From an uncultured Flavobacteriales bacterium (GTDB lineage: Bacteria; Bacteroidota; Bacteroidia; Flavobacteriales_D; Crocinitomicaceae), in contig CAJAII010000017.1 of NCBI GenBank assembly GCA_903939755.1, positions 1 through 64,000 of the forward strand: a stretch of 64,000 nucleotides of DNA, in the 5' to 3' direction. Made by a program: the position numbers and the translations under genes. Each line of letters opens with the position of its first letter. Within the stretch, counting starts at the first letter, position 1. Below the pieces are notes generated by a model that did not search any database, was not told the DNA's origin, and saw nothing but the letters and a program-made list of their open reading frames with translations. Below are positions 31,759 through 40,300 of the stretch, one piece after another.

Positions 31759-33171
31759 TTATTCTTTATCGTTTTGATGAATGATATCGTATAGAATTTT
31801 TTCGATGGTTTGATAATTCCCATTAGGAATTGGACTTAAGGCGGGTGATGAAAGTAAATAATAGGAATCGTCGATTAACAAATAATAAGGAAAGGATATG
31901 ATTTGTAGTTTTTTCCAAATTGGATCGGTTAATTTATAACTGCTTTTCTTCCAATTTAACGCATCTAAATTTCGCTGTTCTATCTTGGAATAGGCCTTTT
32001 CAACTGCTGGATAAATGGTTACAAATTCAATTTGTTTGCCGTATTTATCGTACAATTTCTTCAAGGCTCCAATCTCCTTAATACAAGTTGGATTACGTGG
32101 ATCAAAGGCATGTACGTAGATGTATTTTCCTTTAATAGAACTTAGCAAGATGCTGTCTTTGTTTTCTTTGAGTACGATTTCAGGAAATCGAAAGCCCACA
32201 GAGGCGGTGTTGAAATTAATAAGCAGATTTTTTGCAATTTGAGCATGTTCGGCTATTATGGAATTATTGGAAATTTGTTCTAACAAACTAAGTATGCCTG
32301 ATTTCGGAAGGTAATTGCTGTAATACTCTTCTTTTAAGATGTTTAACAATACCAATTGTCTTAGTTTGTCTTCTTTTAGATATTGGTCTATACGAAGTAG
32401 TGAGTCGGTTAAATATAAGTCTCCTCGGGCAATAGACACATAGAGGTCATTGGCTTTTGTTCCTGTTAATTGAAAAAGGTATTTTTTATAAAAACCATCA
32501 AAATAGGTCATGTAGGCGTCGTTTTTATATAAAATCGCTTGGTTTTTAAAGTAGAAATCAAATTTGTCTTGTGCAGATGGCGCACCAATGAATTGTAAGT
32601 TTTCAATGTTCTGTCCTATCGAATAACTTAAAAAGTCCCTAAAAAATGTACAGGTGTCTTTGGAATAGTATTTTTCTACTTCCTCTTTAAATGTGCGTAT
32701 TTTGCGGATAAAGTCTCCATGATCTGATTCTTTAGTATAATAAATTTCTGAAATGTAACTGTCCATCCACGCTTCAAATCCTAAGATCTTGTAGTTAATA
32801 TCCGTGCTGTCTAAATCTATTAATGTTAATTCTAATTCCTTATTGGTGGAAAGGTTGGAAAAGGAAGTTTCCTCTTCAGGAATTTCTATCGTATACCGGG
32901 CTTTATTTTGCAAGTACAATCCAGCATAGGCGTCTTTTACCCGGAGGATGTATTTTTGAATTTGTGGAATTTCTAAAGAGAAGATAAAATAGCCATTCGA
33001 ATCAATTTGTGTTTCTTTGACTAAGGTTTCATGGTTAGAAATGTAATCATCAATTTTATAAATCGAAATTTTTTGGTTGGAATAACTATAGGCCATTCCT
33101 CTAATAAGTACTTGTGTGGAGGCTACAAATTGAAATGAAACAAGAAAAACAAGTATAAGTTTTTTTATCAT
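31759..33171 (-). CDS. Secreted protein with C-terminal thioredoxin-like domain lacking CxxC
   Basis: 470 residues with a signal peptide (KKLILVFLVSFQFVAS). The N-terminal part resembles the beta-rich domain plus helical linker found before TlpA/ResA-type domains in Bacteroidota. The C-terminal 140 residues form a thioredoxin-like region (GFRFPEIVL, GKYIYVHAFDPRNPTC, FPYYLLID), but the canonical CxxC is replaced by NPTC, leaving one cysteine. Redox activity is therefore doubtful; a binding or chaperone role is possible. It follows coaD by five bases and is probably the last gene of the DUF3822-rsmD-coaD operon. Confidence 0.8.
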   Translation of the reverse strand: MIKKLILVFLVSFQFVASTQVLIRGMAYSYSNQKISIYKIDDYISNHETLVKETQIDSNGYFIFSLEIPQIQKYILRVKDAYAGLYLQNKARYTIEIPEEETSFSNLSTNKELELTLIDLDSTDINYKILGFEAWMDSYISEIYYTKESDHGDFIRKIRTFKEEVEKYYSKDTCTFFRDFLSYSIGQNIENLQFIGAPSAQDKFDFYFKNQAILYKNDAYMTYFDGFYKKYLFQLTGTKANDLYVSIARGDLYLTDSLLRIDQYLKEDKLRQLVLLNILKEEYYSNYLPKSGILSLLEQISNNSIIAEHAQIAKNLLINFNTASVGFRFPEIVLKENKDSILLSSIKGKYIYVHAFDPRNPTCIKEIGALKKLYDKYGKQIEFVTIYPAVEKAYSKIEQRNLDALNWKKSSYKLTDPIWKKLQIISFPYYLLIDDSYYLLSSPALSPIPNGNYQTIEKILYDIIHQNDKE

Positions 33172-33176
33172 TTTGG

Positions 33177-33638
33177 TTAAACGAGTAAAGCTGGACGTGT
33201 TACAAATTGTTTAATGTCACCATGGTTTTTATATATTTCGCGAACGATGGACGAATTGATAGCGCTTAAATGAAGGTCGGTTAAAAAGAATACGGTTTCG
33301 ATGCTGCCGCTCAGTTCAAAATTAATATGGGCAATTGATCGCTCGTATTGAAAGTCTTTGGAATCACGCAAGCCTCTAATGATGTACTTGATGTTATGTT
33401 GTTTGCAAAAATCAACGGTTAACCCGCTGTATTTCTGTACGCTGACAGCTTGATTGTCTTTGAAAATTCCTGAAACATGGTTCATTCTTTTTTCTAGGCT
33501 AAACAATGTTTGCTTGGAGGTATTTTCAGCTAGAAGGATGATTATTTCGTCAAAAATACCAAGCGCTTTTTGGACAATTGCTTCGTGACCCTTTGTAAAT
33601 GGATCGAAAGAACCTGGGAAAAGAGCTATTTTTTTCAT
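33177..33638 (-). CDS. coaD: Phosphopantetheine adenylyltransferase
   Basis: The penultimate enzyme of coenzyme A synthesis: phosphopantetheine + ATP to dephospho-CoA. Motifs are FPGSFDPFTKGH (nucleotidyltransferase TxGH at residues about 14-17), RGLRDSKDFQYE, and the C-terminal SSIVRE loop. Length is 153 residues from ATG 33638, which gives the usual KKIALFPGSFDP opening. The longer frame to 33674 would run into rsmD. One base separates this start from the rsmD stop. Confidence 0.96.
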   Translation of the reverse strand: MKKIALFPGSFDPFTKGHEAIVQKALGIFDEIIILLAENTSKQTLFSLEKRMNHVSGIFKDNQAVSVQKYSGLTVDFCKQHNIKYIIRGLRDSKDFQYERSIAHINFELSGSIETVFFLTDLHLSAINSSIVREIYKNHGDIKQFVTRPALLV

Positions 33639-33639
33639 A

Positions 33640-34176
33640 TTATGCGTTAAAAAAACTGAAATGCACGTTACCAAATATACGGCAAAAATCGAAGTTTTTT
33701 AGCGTGCTGAAGTCGGATTGTTTTCCATGCTCAATAATAAGCAATCCATTGGGAGATAATATATTTTTTTCTTGCACCAATTCTATGATGTTTTCATGAA
33801 ATTTTGCCTCGTAGGGTGGATCGGCTATGATCAGATCAAATTTTGATTCGCAATGCGTGAGAAACTTTATACAATCAGAACGCCTTACATCAAATTGTGC
33901 CTCGATGCCTAAATTCTCCGCATTGGATTTTAAAAATTTGGTGCATATAAAATTTTCATCTACTGCCACAACGGATTGTGCTCCTCGTGAAATGAATTCG
34001 AAGGATAGATTCCCTGTACCAGCACATAAATCCAAGATCTTTAAGTCGCTAAACTCAATGCTGTGCTGCAGCACATTAAAAAGTCCTTCTTTGGCATAAT
34101 TCGTTGTTGGTCTCGATGGAAATCCAGGTGGAACGGAGAAACGCCTGCTTTTTAAGGAACCACTAATTATTCGCAC
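33640..34176 (-). CDS. rsmD: 16S rRNA (guanine966-N2) methyltransferase
   Basis: 178 residues, SAM-dependent. The opening MRIISGSLKSRRF is characteristic of RsmD. It is followed by RPTTNYAKEGLFN, the SAM motif LDLCAGTGNLSFE and the catalytic DPPY tetrad (IIADPPYEA), then a C-terminal strand. It should methylate G966 of 16S rRNA. Its start overlaps the end of the DUF3822 gene by ten bases, in the order DUF3822-rsmD-coaD that recurs in Bacteroidota. Confidence 0.95.
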   Translation of the reverse strand: MRIISGSLKSRRFSVPPGFPSRPTTNYAKEGLFNVLQHSIEFSDLKILDLCAGTGNLSFEFISRGAQSVVAVDENFICTKFLKSNAENLGIEAQFDVRRSDCIKFLTHCESKFDLIIADPPYEAKFHENIIELVQEKNILSPNGLLIIEHGKQSDFSTLKNFDFCRIFGNVHFSFFNA

Positions 34177-34919
34177 AATAACTCATTTTGGTAAGCTTCG
34201 AAATTAGAAAGTACAAATTGAATGTCTTTAAACTCTGAAATTCGGGAAAAATTTACGAGTATACTTGTGCCTATTTCTGATGCTTGTCTCGGATATAGGG
34301 TTATTTTTCCTCGAAAGATATCAATCGGTAATTTCTTCAATGCTGCACTTGTGAAGTAAATTAAATCATCGGAATTCATTATCGCTGTTTCTTGGCTATA
34401 CAATAACTTGCCTTTTTGAAATAGTTGTAAGTAGAAAGAAGCTTCATCAAAACAGATACATCCTTGCAATTCGTCTTCTGTGATGCCTTGAAATTGATTC
34501 AAATAGGCTTGTTGCGATGCATGGATAGTTTTGTCAGGGAAATTGGAAAGGCAAAATGTATTCACCCATGATGCTGTTTGGTAGACACTTGTAATTCCAA
34601 GGGGAATATTGGTATGGCTATGAATCGATGCGGGATTAGCGCAAGGACCAAAACTTAATTCAAAATAATTAACCATTAAGTGTTCGTCGTATATTGAGTT
34701 AGGAACGAGTATGAACTGCAAACAACGAAAAAAACAGGTGTAATCTGCTGAATGTAAAAAGGAACTCTTGGTGAATTCTTTAATGAATTCTTTAGCTTCA
34801 GCTGCTTTTAAATCATCATTGATGGAGGTAAGTTGATGTTGGGTTGTTTCTATTAGTTTTTCTCCATCTAATGAGGAGATTTGAAGTGCTAAATCAGAAA
34901 ATTCTAGTTGGAAACGCAT
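34167..34919 (-). CDS. DUF3822 family protein
   Basis: 250 residues, matching the recalled DUF3822 family found beside rsmD and coaD in Bacteroidota. The overall pattern suggests an actin/ASKHA-like fold, but no catalytic motif stands out and the function is unknown. It is the first gene of the operon with rsmD and coaD. A -7-like box (TAAATTTG on the minus strand, 34986-34993) lies 66 bases upstream of its start. Confidence 0.85.
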   Translation of the reverse strand: MRFQLEFSDLALQISSLDGEKLIETTQHQLTSINDDLKAAEAKEFIKEFTKSSFLHSADYTCFFRCLQFILVPNSIYDEHLMVNYFELSFGPCANPASIHSHTNIPLGITSVYQTASWVNTFCLSNFPDKTIHASQQAYLNQFQGITEDELQGCICFDEASFYLQLFQKGKLLYSQETAIMNSDDLIYFTSAALKKLPIDIFRGKITLYPRQASEIGTSILVNFSRISEFKDIQFVLSNFEAYQNELLCE

Positions 34920-34985
34920 TTTCTTTTCTTGTTATAAATAAAATAGCGTGAAAGATGAATTTCTTTACGTATATTTAATAAGTGA

Positions 34986-34993
34986 CAAATTTA
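34986..34993 (-). promoter_or_regulatory. Putative -7 box for the DUF3822-rsmD-coaD operon
   Basis: The minus strand reads TAAATTTG, an exact TAnnTTTG match. Together with the + strand box at 35006-35013 it would form a compact divergent promoter pair between the two gene starts. No clear -33 TTG was found. Confidence 0.3.
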
Positions 34994-35005
34994 CGATAAT
35001 ACCTT

Positions 35006-35013
35006 TAAATTTG
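35006..35013 (+). promoter_or_regulatory. Putative -7 box for the RecD-like helicase gene
   Basis: TAAATTTG, an exact consensus match, ends 18 bases before ATG 35032. It lies downstream of the alternative GTG start at 34948, so if real it argues for 35032 as the start. Confidence 0.35.
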
Positions 35014-35031
35014 AAGGCTTTAAATAACATA

Positions 35032-36429
35032 ATGGATAATTCTTTTAGTGCTAAGTTAACGAACAATAAGGAAAAACTAATCTTTACAGACGATCAAAAT
35101 ACGGCTCTAAATCAGTTTAATTTATTTTATAATTCCGAGGAAAGGTGCCCGCTTTATATTTTGAAAGGTTACGCAGGAACGGGGAAATCTACGCTCATCG
35201 CGTATTTGGTGAACGAATTATTGGCTCAAAAGAAAAAAGTGCGCTTGTTGGCGCCAACTGGAAAAGCAGCTAAAGTGATTGCCAATTATTCCAAACAAGC
35301 AGCCTATACGATTCATAAACAAGTGTATTTTGTGGGGAATCAAGTCAACGGTTCGGTCAATTTAGTTAAGGCAAAAAATTTATTTACGGATACGCTTTTT
35401 ATTGTAGATGAAGCTTCGATGGTGGGAATTGATGATGCTACACAAGCGAATAGTCTGTTAGAGGATTTACTGAATTTTGCCTACAGCGGCAAAGGGTGCA
35501 AATTAATGGTGGTGGGCGATCCCGGTCAGTTGCCGCCAGTTGGTCAATCAAATTCTCCTGCACTAGATAAAGATTATTTGAGTCAAGTGTATCCGCAATT
35601 AACGATTTCTGAAGCAATTTTAAAAGAAATAGTTAGGCAAGCAGAGAATTCTGAAATTACGGATGTGGCTACTTTTATTCGCAATAAAACGGAATTTTCT
35701 TTGCCCATGTTTAATTCTCATGGGCGTGATGTGCAACGAATTGACGGCGCAGCATTGAGTGACGCTATTGAAGCTTCGTACGATCGTTATGGAATGGAAG
35801 AAACGGTCTTACTGACGATGTCGAACAAACGAGCGAATCAATGGAACAATGAAATCCGTGCAAGGATTTTATTGCATGAGGATAACGTGCAGAAAAACGA
35901 TGTTTTAATGGTGGTGAAGAATAATTATTTTTGGCTGAGTCCTGAGTCGGTGATTGGTTTTATTGCGAATGGTGAATCTATTAGGATTACCAAAATAGTG
36001 AATCGTCAATCGCTTTATGGGTTTGAGTTTGTAAAAGCAACGATTGAATTTATTGATTATCCGAATGAACAAGAAATGGAAGTGCTATTGAATTTAGAGG
36101 CACTAACTGTCGAAGCACCCAGTTTATCTCGTGACCGAATGAAAGAACTTTTCTTTGAAGTGGAAAAGGATTATAGTTACGAGCGAAATAAAAGAAAGCG
36201 CTATCAATTGATTCTTAAAAATCCTTATTTTAATGCGCTGCAAGTAAAATACTCTAATGCAATCACCGCACATAAAGCGCAAGGTGGACAGTGGAAGAAT
36301 GTCATCATTGATTTTGGTTTCTTACCCGAACAAATGCGAACAGAAAATTATAACCGTTGGTTATATACCTGTATTACAAGGTCACAGGAAAAAGTCTATT
36401 TGTTGAATTTCCCGGATGTATTTTTTTAA
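35032..36429 (+). CDS. RecD-like superfamily 1B DNA helicase
   Basis: 465 residues from ATG 35032; an in-frame GTG at 34948 would add 28 residues. Helicase motifs are in order: Walker A in GYAGTGKST, motif Ia with APTGKAAKV, Walker B IVDEAS, motif III GDPGQLPPVG, and late motifs TAHKAQGGQW and YTCITRSQEKVYLL. This is the RecD2/ExoDNase V alpha-like family, 5'-3' helicases of DNA repair; no RecB/RecC partner is in the window. The last 56 bp are repeated, degraded, at 41369-41422 beyond the FISUMP gene. I prefer 35032 because candidate divergent -7 boxes lie just upstream of it. Confidence 0.9.
   Translation: MDNSFSAKLTNNKEKLIFTDDQNTALNQFNLFYNSEERCPLYILKGYAGTGKSTLIAYLVNELLAQKKKVRLLAPTGKAAKVIANYSKQAAYTIHKQVYFVGNQVNGSVNLVKAKNLFTDTLFIVDEASMVGIDDATQANSLLEDLLNFAYSGKGCKLMVVGDPGQLPPVGQSNSPALDKDYLSQVYPQLTISEAILKEIVRQAENSEITDVATFIRNKTEFSLPMFNSHGRDVQRIDGAALSDAIEASYDRYGMEETVLLTMSNKRANQWNNEIRARILLHEDNVQKNDVLMVVKNNYFWLSPESVIGFIANGESIRITKIVNRQSLYGFEFVKATIEFIDYPNEQEMEVLLNLEALTVEAPSLSRDRMKELFFEVEKDYSYERNKRKRYQLILKNPYFNALQVKYSNAITAHKAQGGQWKNVIIDFGFLPEQMRTENYNRWLYTCITRSQEKVYLLNFPDVFF
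36374..36429 (+). repeat. Helicase 3' end, intact copy of a flanking direct repeat
   Basis: These last codons and stop of the helicase gene match 41369-41422 at 48 of 54 aligned bases with one 2-bp gap in the T run. Between the copies lies a segment of about 4.9 kb. Confidence 0.85.
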
Positions 36430-36432
36430 TTA

Positions 36433-36715
36433 ATGTGCGCTAGCCTCGTCCGCCTAGGCGGACATTCCTCCTTCGTCGGAACACTCGGCTAGCTTTTTAT
36501 TCAGAACACTCGGCTAGCTTCGATAAAGCTTATCGAGCGGCTTACTTCGGCAGGCTCAGCACAAGCCGCTCGACCAGCTTTTTCGATGCCCCTTGAGTGA
36601 ATCGAGTGGAGTCGAGAGACACATTCGACTAGCTTTTTTCGATGTCCTTTGAGTGAATCGAGTCCGCCTAGGTGGATCGAGAGACACGATAAATCGAAAG
36701 ATATACTAGAAATAA
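36433..36715. repeat. Mosaic of palindromic intergenic repeats
   Basis: There is no gene here. It contains a perfect 16-bp palindrome GTCCGCCTAGGCGGAC (36448-36463), a decayed second copy near 36662, two copies of aacactcggctagctt (36480 and 36505 area), two copies of tttgagtgaatcgagt-like text, and an 11-bp inverted repeat TCGAGCGGCTT/AAGCCGCTCGA (36533-36543 and 36563-36573) with a 19-base loop reading ttcggcaggctcagc. This loop text is a frequent intergenic repeat in Bacteroidota genomes, as I recall. The G+C content is visibly higher than around it. Confidence 0.75.
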
Positions 36716-36720
36716 TTTGC

Positions 36721-37275
36721 AACCCCGAAGGGGGTTAAACATTTTTAACGCTGGATGAAATCCAGTGAGAAAAATATCCTACGCCCCCTTTTTTTTGTTA
36801 TTGCCAAAAAGGTATCGTGCTAACCCCGAATGGGGTTAAATGTTTTTAACGCTTGATGAAATCCAAAGAGAAAAATATCGTGCCCCCTTTTTTTGTGTCA
36901 TTGCGAAAAAGGTATCGTGCTAACCCCGAATGGGGTTAAACATTTTTAACGCTGGATGAAATCCAGTGAGAAAAATATCGTGTCCCCCTTTTTTTTGTTA
37001 TTGCCAAAAAGGTATCGTGCTAACCCCGAATGGGGTTAAATGTTTTTAACGCTTGATGAAATCCAGTGAGAAAAATACCATGCCTCCCCTTTTTTTGTTA
37101 TTGCGAAAAAGGTATCGTGCTAACCCCGAATGAGGTTAAATGTTTTTAACGCTTGATGAAATCCAGTGGAAAAATATCACACGGCCCCTTTTTTTTGTTA
37201 TTGCCAAAAAGTTATCGTGCTAACCCCGAATGGGGTTAAATGTTTTTAACGCTGGATGAAATCCAGTGGAAAAAC
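36721..37275. repeat. Six copies of a 100-bp tandem repeat with two hairpins per unit
   Basis: Copies start with aaccccgaa at 36721, 36822, 36922, 37022, 37122 and 37222, a 100-bp step (101 for the first). The sixth copy is only about half a unit. Each unit holds a hairpin AACCCC-GAAT-GGGGTT, an A/T-rich spacer with tttttaacgct, a second inverted repeat CTGGAT-GAA-ATCCAG (imperfect in copies 2, 4 and 5), a C-run followed by a T-run, and gttattgccaaaaaggtatcgtgct. I see no ORF or ribosome binding site. The remaining part of the intergenic region, 37276-37395, holds only the promoter listed next. Confidence 0.9.
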
Positions 37276-37346
37276 ACCTCACTCACTCCCCTTATTGCGA
37301 GTATCAGCCAAGAGCTTATACACGCAAAAAAGATTCCATGCTAAAA

Positions 37347-37378
37347 TTGGATAAACTTAATTTTTCACATTAAATTTA
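37347..37378 (+). promoter_or_regulatory. Putative promoter of the collagen-like/FISUMP gene
   Basis: TTG (37347-37349) is followed, after a 21-base spacer, by TAAATTTA (37371-37378), one base off the TAnnTTTG -7 consensus. The ATG is 17 bases further on. Spacing fits the Bacteroidota -33/-7 model. Confidence 0.45.
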
Positions 37379-37395
37379 CTACATATTTCTAACTT

Positions 37396-40300
37396 ATGAA
37401 AAATACATCTACATCAAAGTATCTCCTAAGCGCCTTATTAATCACCTTTTGCTGTTTATTTTTAGGCACTAAGGCACATGCTCAAGCACCCGATGGCGTC
37501 AATTATCAAGCGGTTATTCGAAACCTTTCGGGTACTTTGGTGGCCAATACCACGATAGCAATTCGTATTCAAATCAAGCAATCATCGGCCTCGGGAACCA
37601 TCGTTTTTCAAGAAAGACACAGTGTTACCACCTCTGCGCAGGGCGTAGTAAATTTAGTCATTGGACAAGGAACCTTACTGGGTGGCAACTTTTCTACCAT
37701 AAATTGGGCGACAGGTCCTTATTTTGTGAGCTTGGGGGTAAGTTTTACCAATGGAAGTACTTACTTAGATTACGGCTCACAACAATTAATGAGCGTGCCA
37801 TATGCTTTGTATGCAAAAAATGCGGGAAATCAATTAAATCAATGGCGCTACGGTACTACCGTACCGGCTGTGGCATTAGGAACATTGGGTGATTTCTACC
37901 TCAATATGACCGATGGAAATGTATATTATAAATCCAACCCAACTACTTGGTTATTAACCGGTAACATAACCGGTCCTGCAGGTGCTGCTGGCGCAACGGG
38001 TGCAACGGGTGCAACGGGTGCTCAAGGGATTCAAGGAGTACAAGGTCCTTCGGGAGCCGCAGGAACTAACGGTGCCCAAGGAATTCAAGGATTACCAGGT
38101 GCTCAAGGAATTCAAGGATTAACCGGCCCAATAGGCGCTGCAGGTTCCAATGGATTAAATGGTCAGAATGCTTTAGTGAAAACAACTTTAGAAGCTGCAG
38201 GTGCGAATTGTATTAATGGGGGTGTAAAAGTTGAATCAGGTTTAGATGCCAATAACAATGGAATCTTGGATCCTTCTGAAGTAAATGCCTTACTAACTAC
38301 GTTTGTATGTAATGGTTCCGCAGGTGCTCAAGGAATTCAAGGTTTAACCGGTCCCGCAGGTGCTCAAGGTTTACCCGGAACGAATGGAACAAACGGCGCT
38401 GTTGGAGCTACAGGTCCAGCAGGTGCAACGGGTCCAGCAGGTGCAAACGGAAATGGATTTTCAAATGGTACGGCGGTCAATCAACTAATGTATTGGAACG
38501 GAAGTGCATGGGTAACTTTGAACCCGGGTATTAATGGACAAGTACTTTCTATATGTAATGGAAGTTTAACTTGGGTAAGCATGGCGGGTGTTTGTTCGGT
38601 GTCTGCAGCCCTCACCACTTTAAACTGTGTTGGTGCTACCACTACCGGAACTTTAACAAACGGAACAGCCGCCAGTGGCGTGAGTACCGCAATTTCTTAT
38701 ACTGGCGGTAACGCTGGTACTTATGCTGCACAAAGTGTCTCTTCTACCGGCGTTGTCGGCTTAACAGCAACGCTTTCTGCAGGCACGTTGGCAAATGGCG
38801 CAGGTTCATTGACCTATACGATAACAGGTACGCCAACTACAAGTGGAACCGCTAGTTTTGCCATCACGGTAGGTGGACAATCTTGTTCTTTTACGGTGAG
38901 TGTGGCAGCCGCCCAACCTCAATACCCAGCAGGAACGGTGAATTGTGCAGGTGCCACAACTGTAGTAGACGTAACGAACCCCACCACCGGTAAAATCTGG
39001 ATGGATCGTAACTTAGGCGCTACGCAAGTAGCCACCAGCAGCACCGATGCCAATTCTTACGGCGACTTGTACCAATGGGGCAGACGAGCAGATGGGCACC
39101 AGTGTAGAACTTCGCCCACAACCGGCATCTTAAGCAGTATAGACCAACCCGCGCATGGTAATTTTATATTAGCACCCAATGCTCCAAATGATTGGCGTAG
39201 TCCACAGAATGTAAATTTATGGCAAGGCGTGAATGGGGTAAACAACCCATGCCCAAGTGGGTATAGAATTCCTACGGAAACAGAAATCAATGATGAACGC
39301 TTAAGTTGGAGTGTGAGTACATCGGTTGGTGCTTTTGCCTCACCGCTCAAATTACCAATGGCTGGTACCCGCGACTACACTACTGCGGCGCTCGGCGGTG
39401 TCGGTGTAGGCGGATACTATTGGAGTAGCACGGTAAGTGGTGCGGACTCTCGTTACTTGTACTTCGGCAGCAATGCCACTATGTCCAGCTACATCCGATC
39501 GAACGGCTTTACTGTCCGTTGTGTGAAGGATGCTTCCGCAATACCAGCAGCTGTTGGTACTTTAAACTGTGGTTCAGCTACCCTAACAGGAAATCTTTAC
39601 AATGGATCTGTTGCCAGTGGGGTTTCAGCCTCAGTACCATACACTGCTGGGAATGGCGGTTCTTATGCTGCGCAAACCATTAGCTCAACCGGCGTTTTAG
39701 GTTTAACTGCAACCCTTTCGGTAGGAACGCTGGCTAATGGCGCAGGTTCATTGACCTATACGATAACAGGAACCCCAACTACGAGTGGTACGGCGAGTTT
39801 TGCCATCACGGTAGGTGGACAATCTTGTTCCTTTACGGTAAGTGTGGGAGCCGCCCAACCTCAATACCCAGCAGGAACGGTGAATTGTGCAGGCGCCACA
39901 ACTGTAGTAGATGTAACGAATCCCACCACCGGTAAAATCTGGATGGATCGTAACTTAGGCGCTACGCAAGTAGCCACCAGCAGCACCGATGCCAATTCTT
40001 ACGGCGACTTGTACCAATGGGGACGACGAGCAGACGGGCACCAGTGTAGAACTTCGCCGGCAACTGCTACCTTAAGCAGCATTGACCAACCAGCGCATGG
40101 TGATTTTATATTGGCGCCTAATGCTCCATACGATTGGCGTTCTCCTCAAAACGCGAATTTATGGCAAGGGGTAAATGGGGTAAACAACCCCTGCCCAAGT
40201 GGCTACCGAATTCCTACAGAAACAGAAATTGATGCAGAGCGCTCAAGTTGGACGCAACAAAATAGCTTGGGTGCATTTGCCTCCCCGCTTAAATTGCCCG

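Noticed and set aside
34948-35031. GTG start for the RecD-like helicase adding 28 residues
   Set aside because: Candidate divergent -7 boxes sit between it and ATG 35032; the added residues do not resemble helicase N-termini. It cannot be fully excluded.
36501-36722. 73-codon minus-strand open frame
   Set aside because: It lies in palindromic intergenic repeats; the translation is the typical low-information product of such elements and has no start context or homologue-like features.
36721-37275. Possible CRISPR array
   Set aside because: The 100-bp unit is repeated as a whole with no unique spacers and there are no cas genes; it is a tandem repeat.
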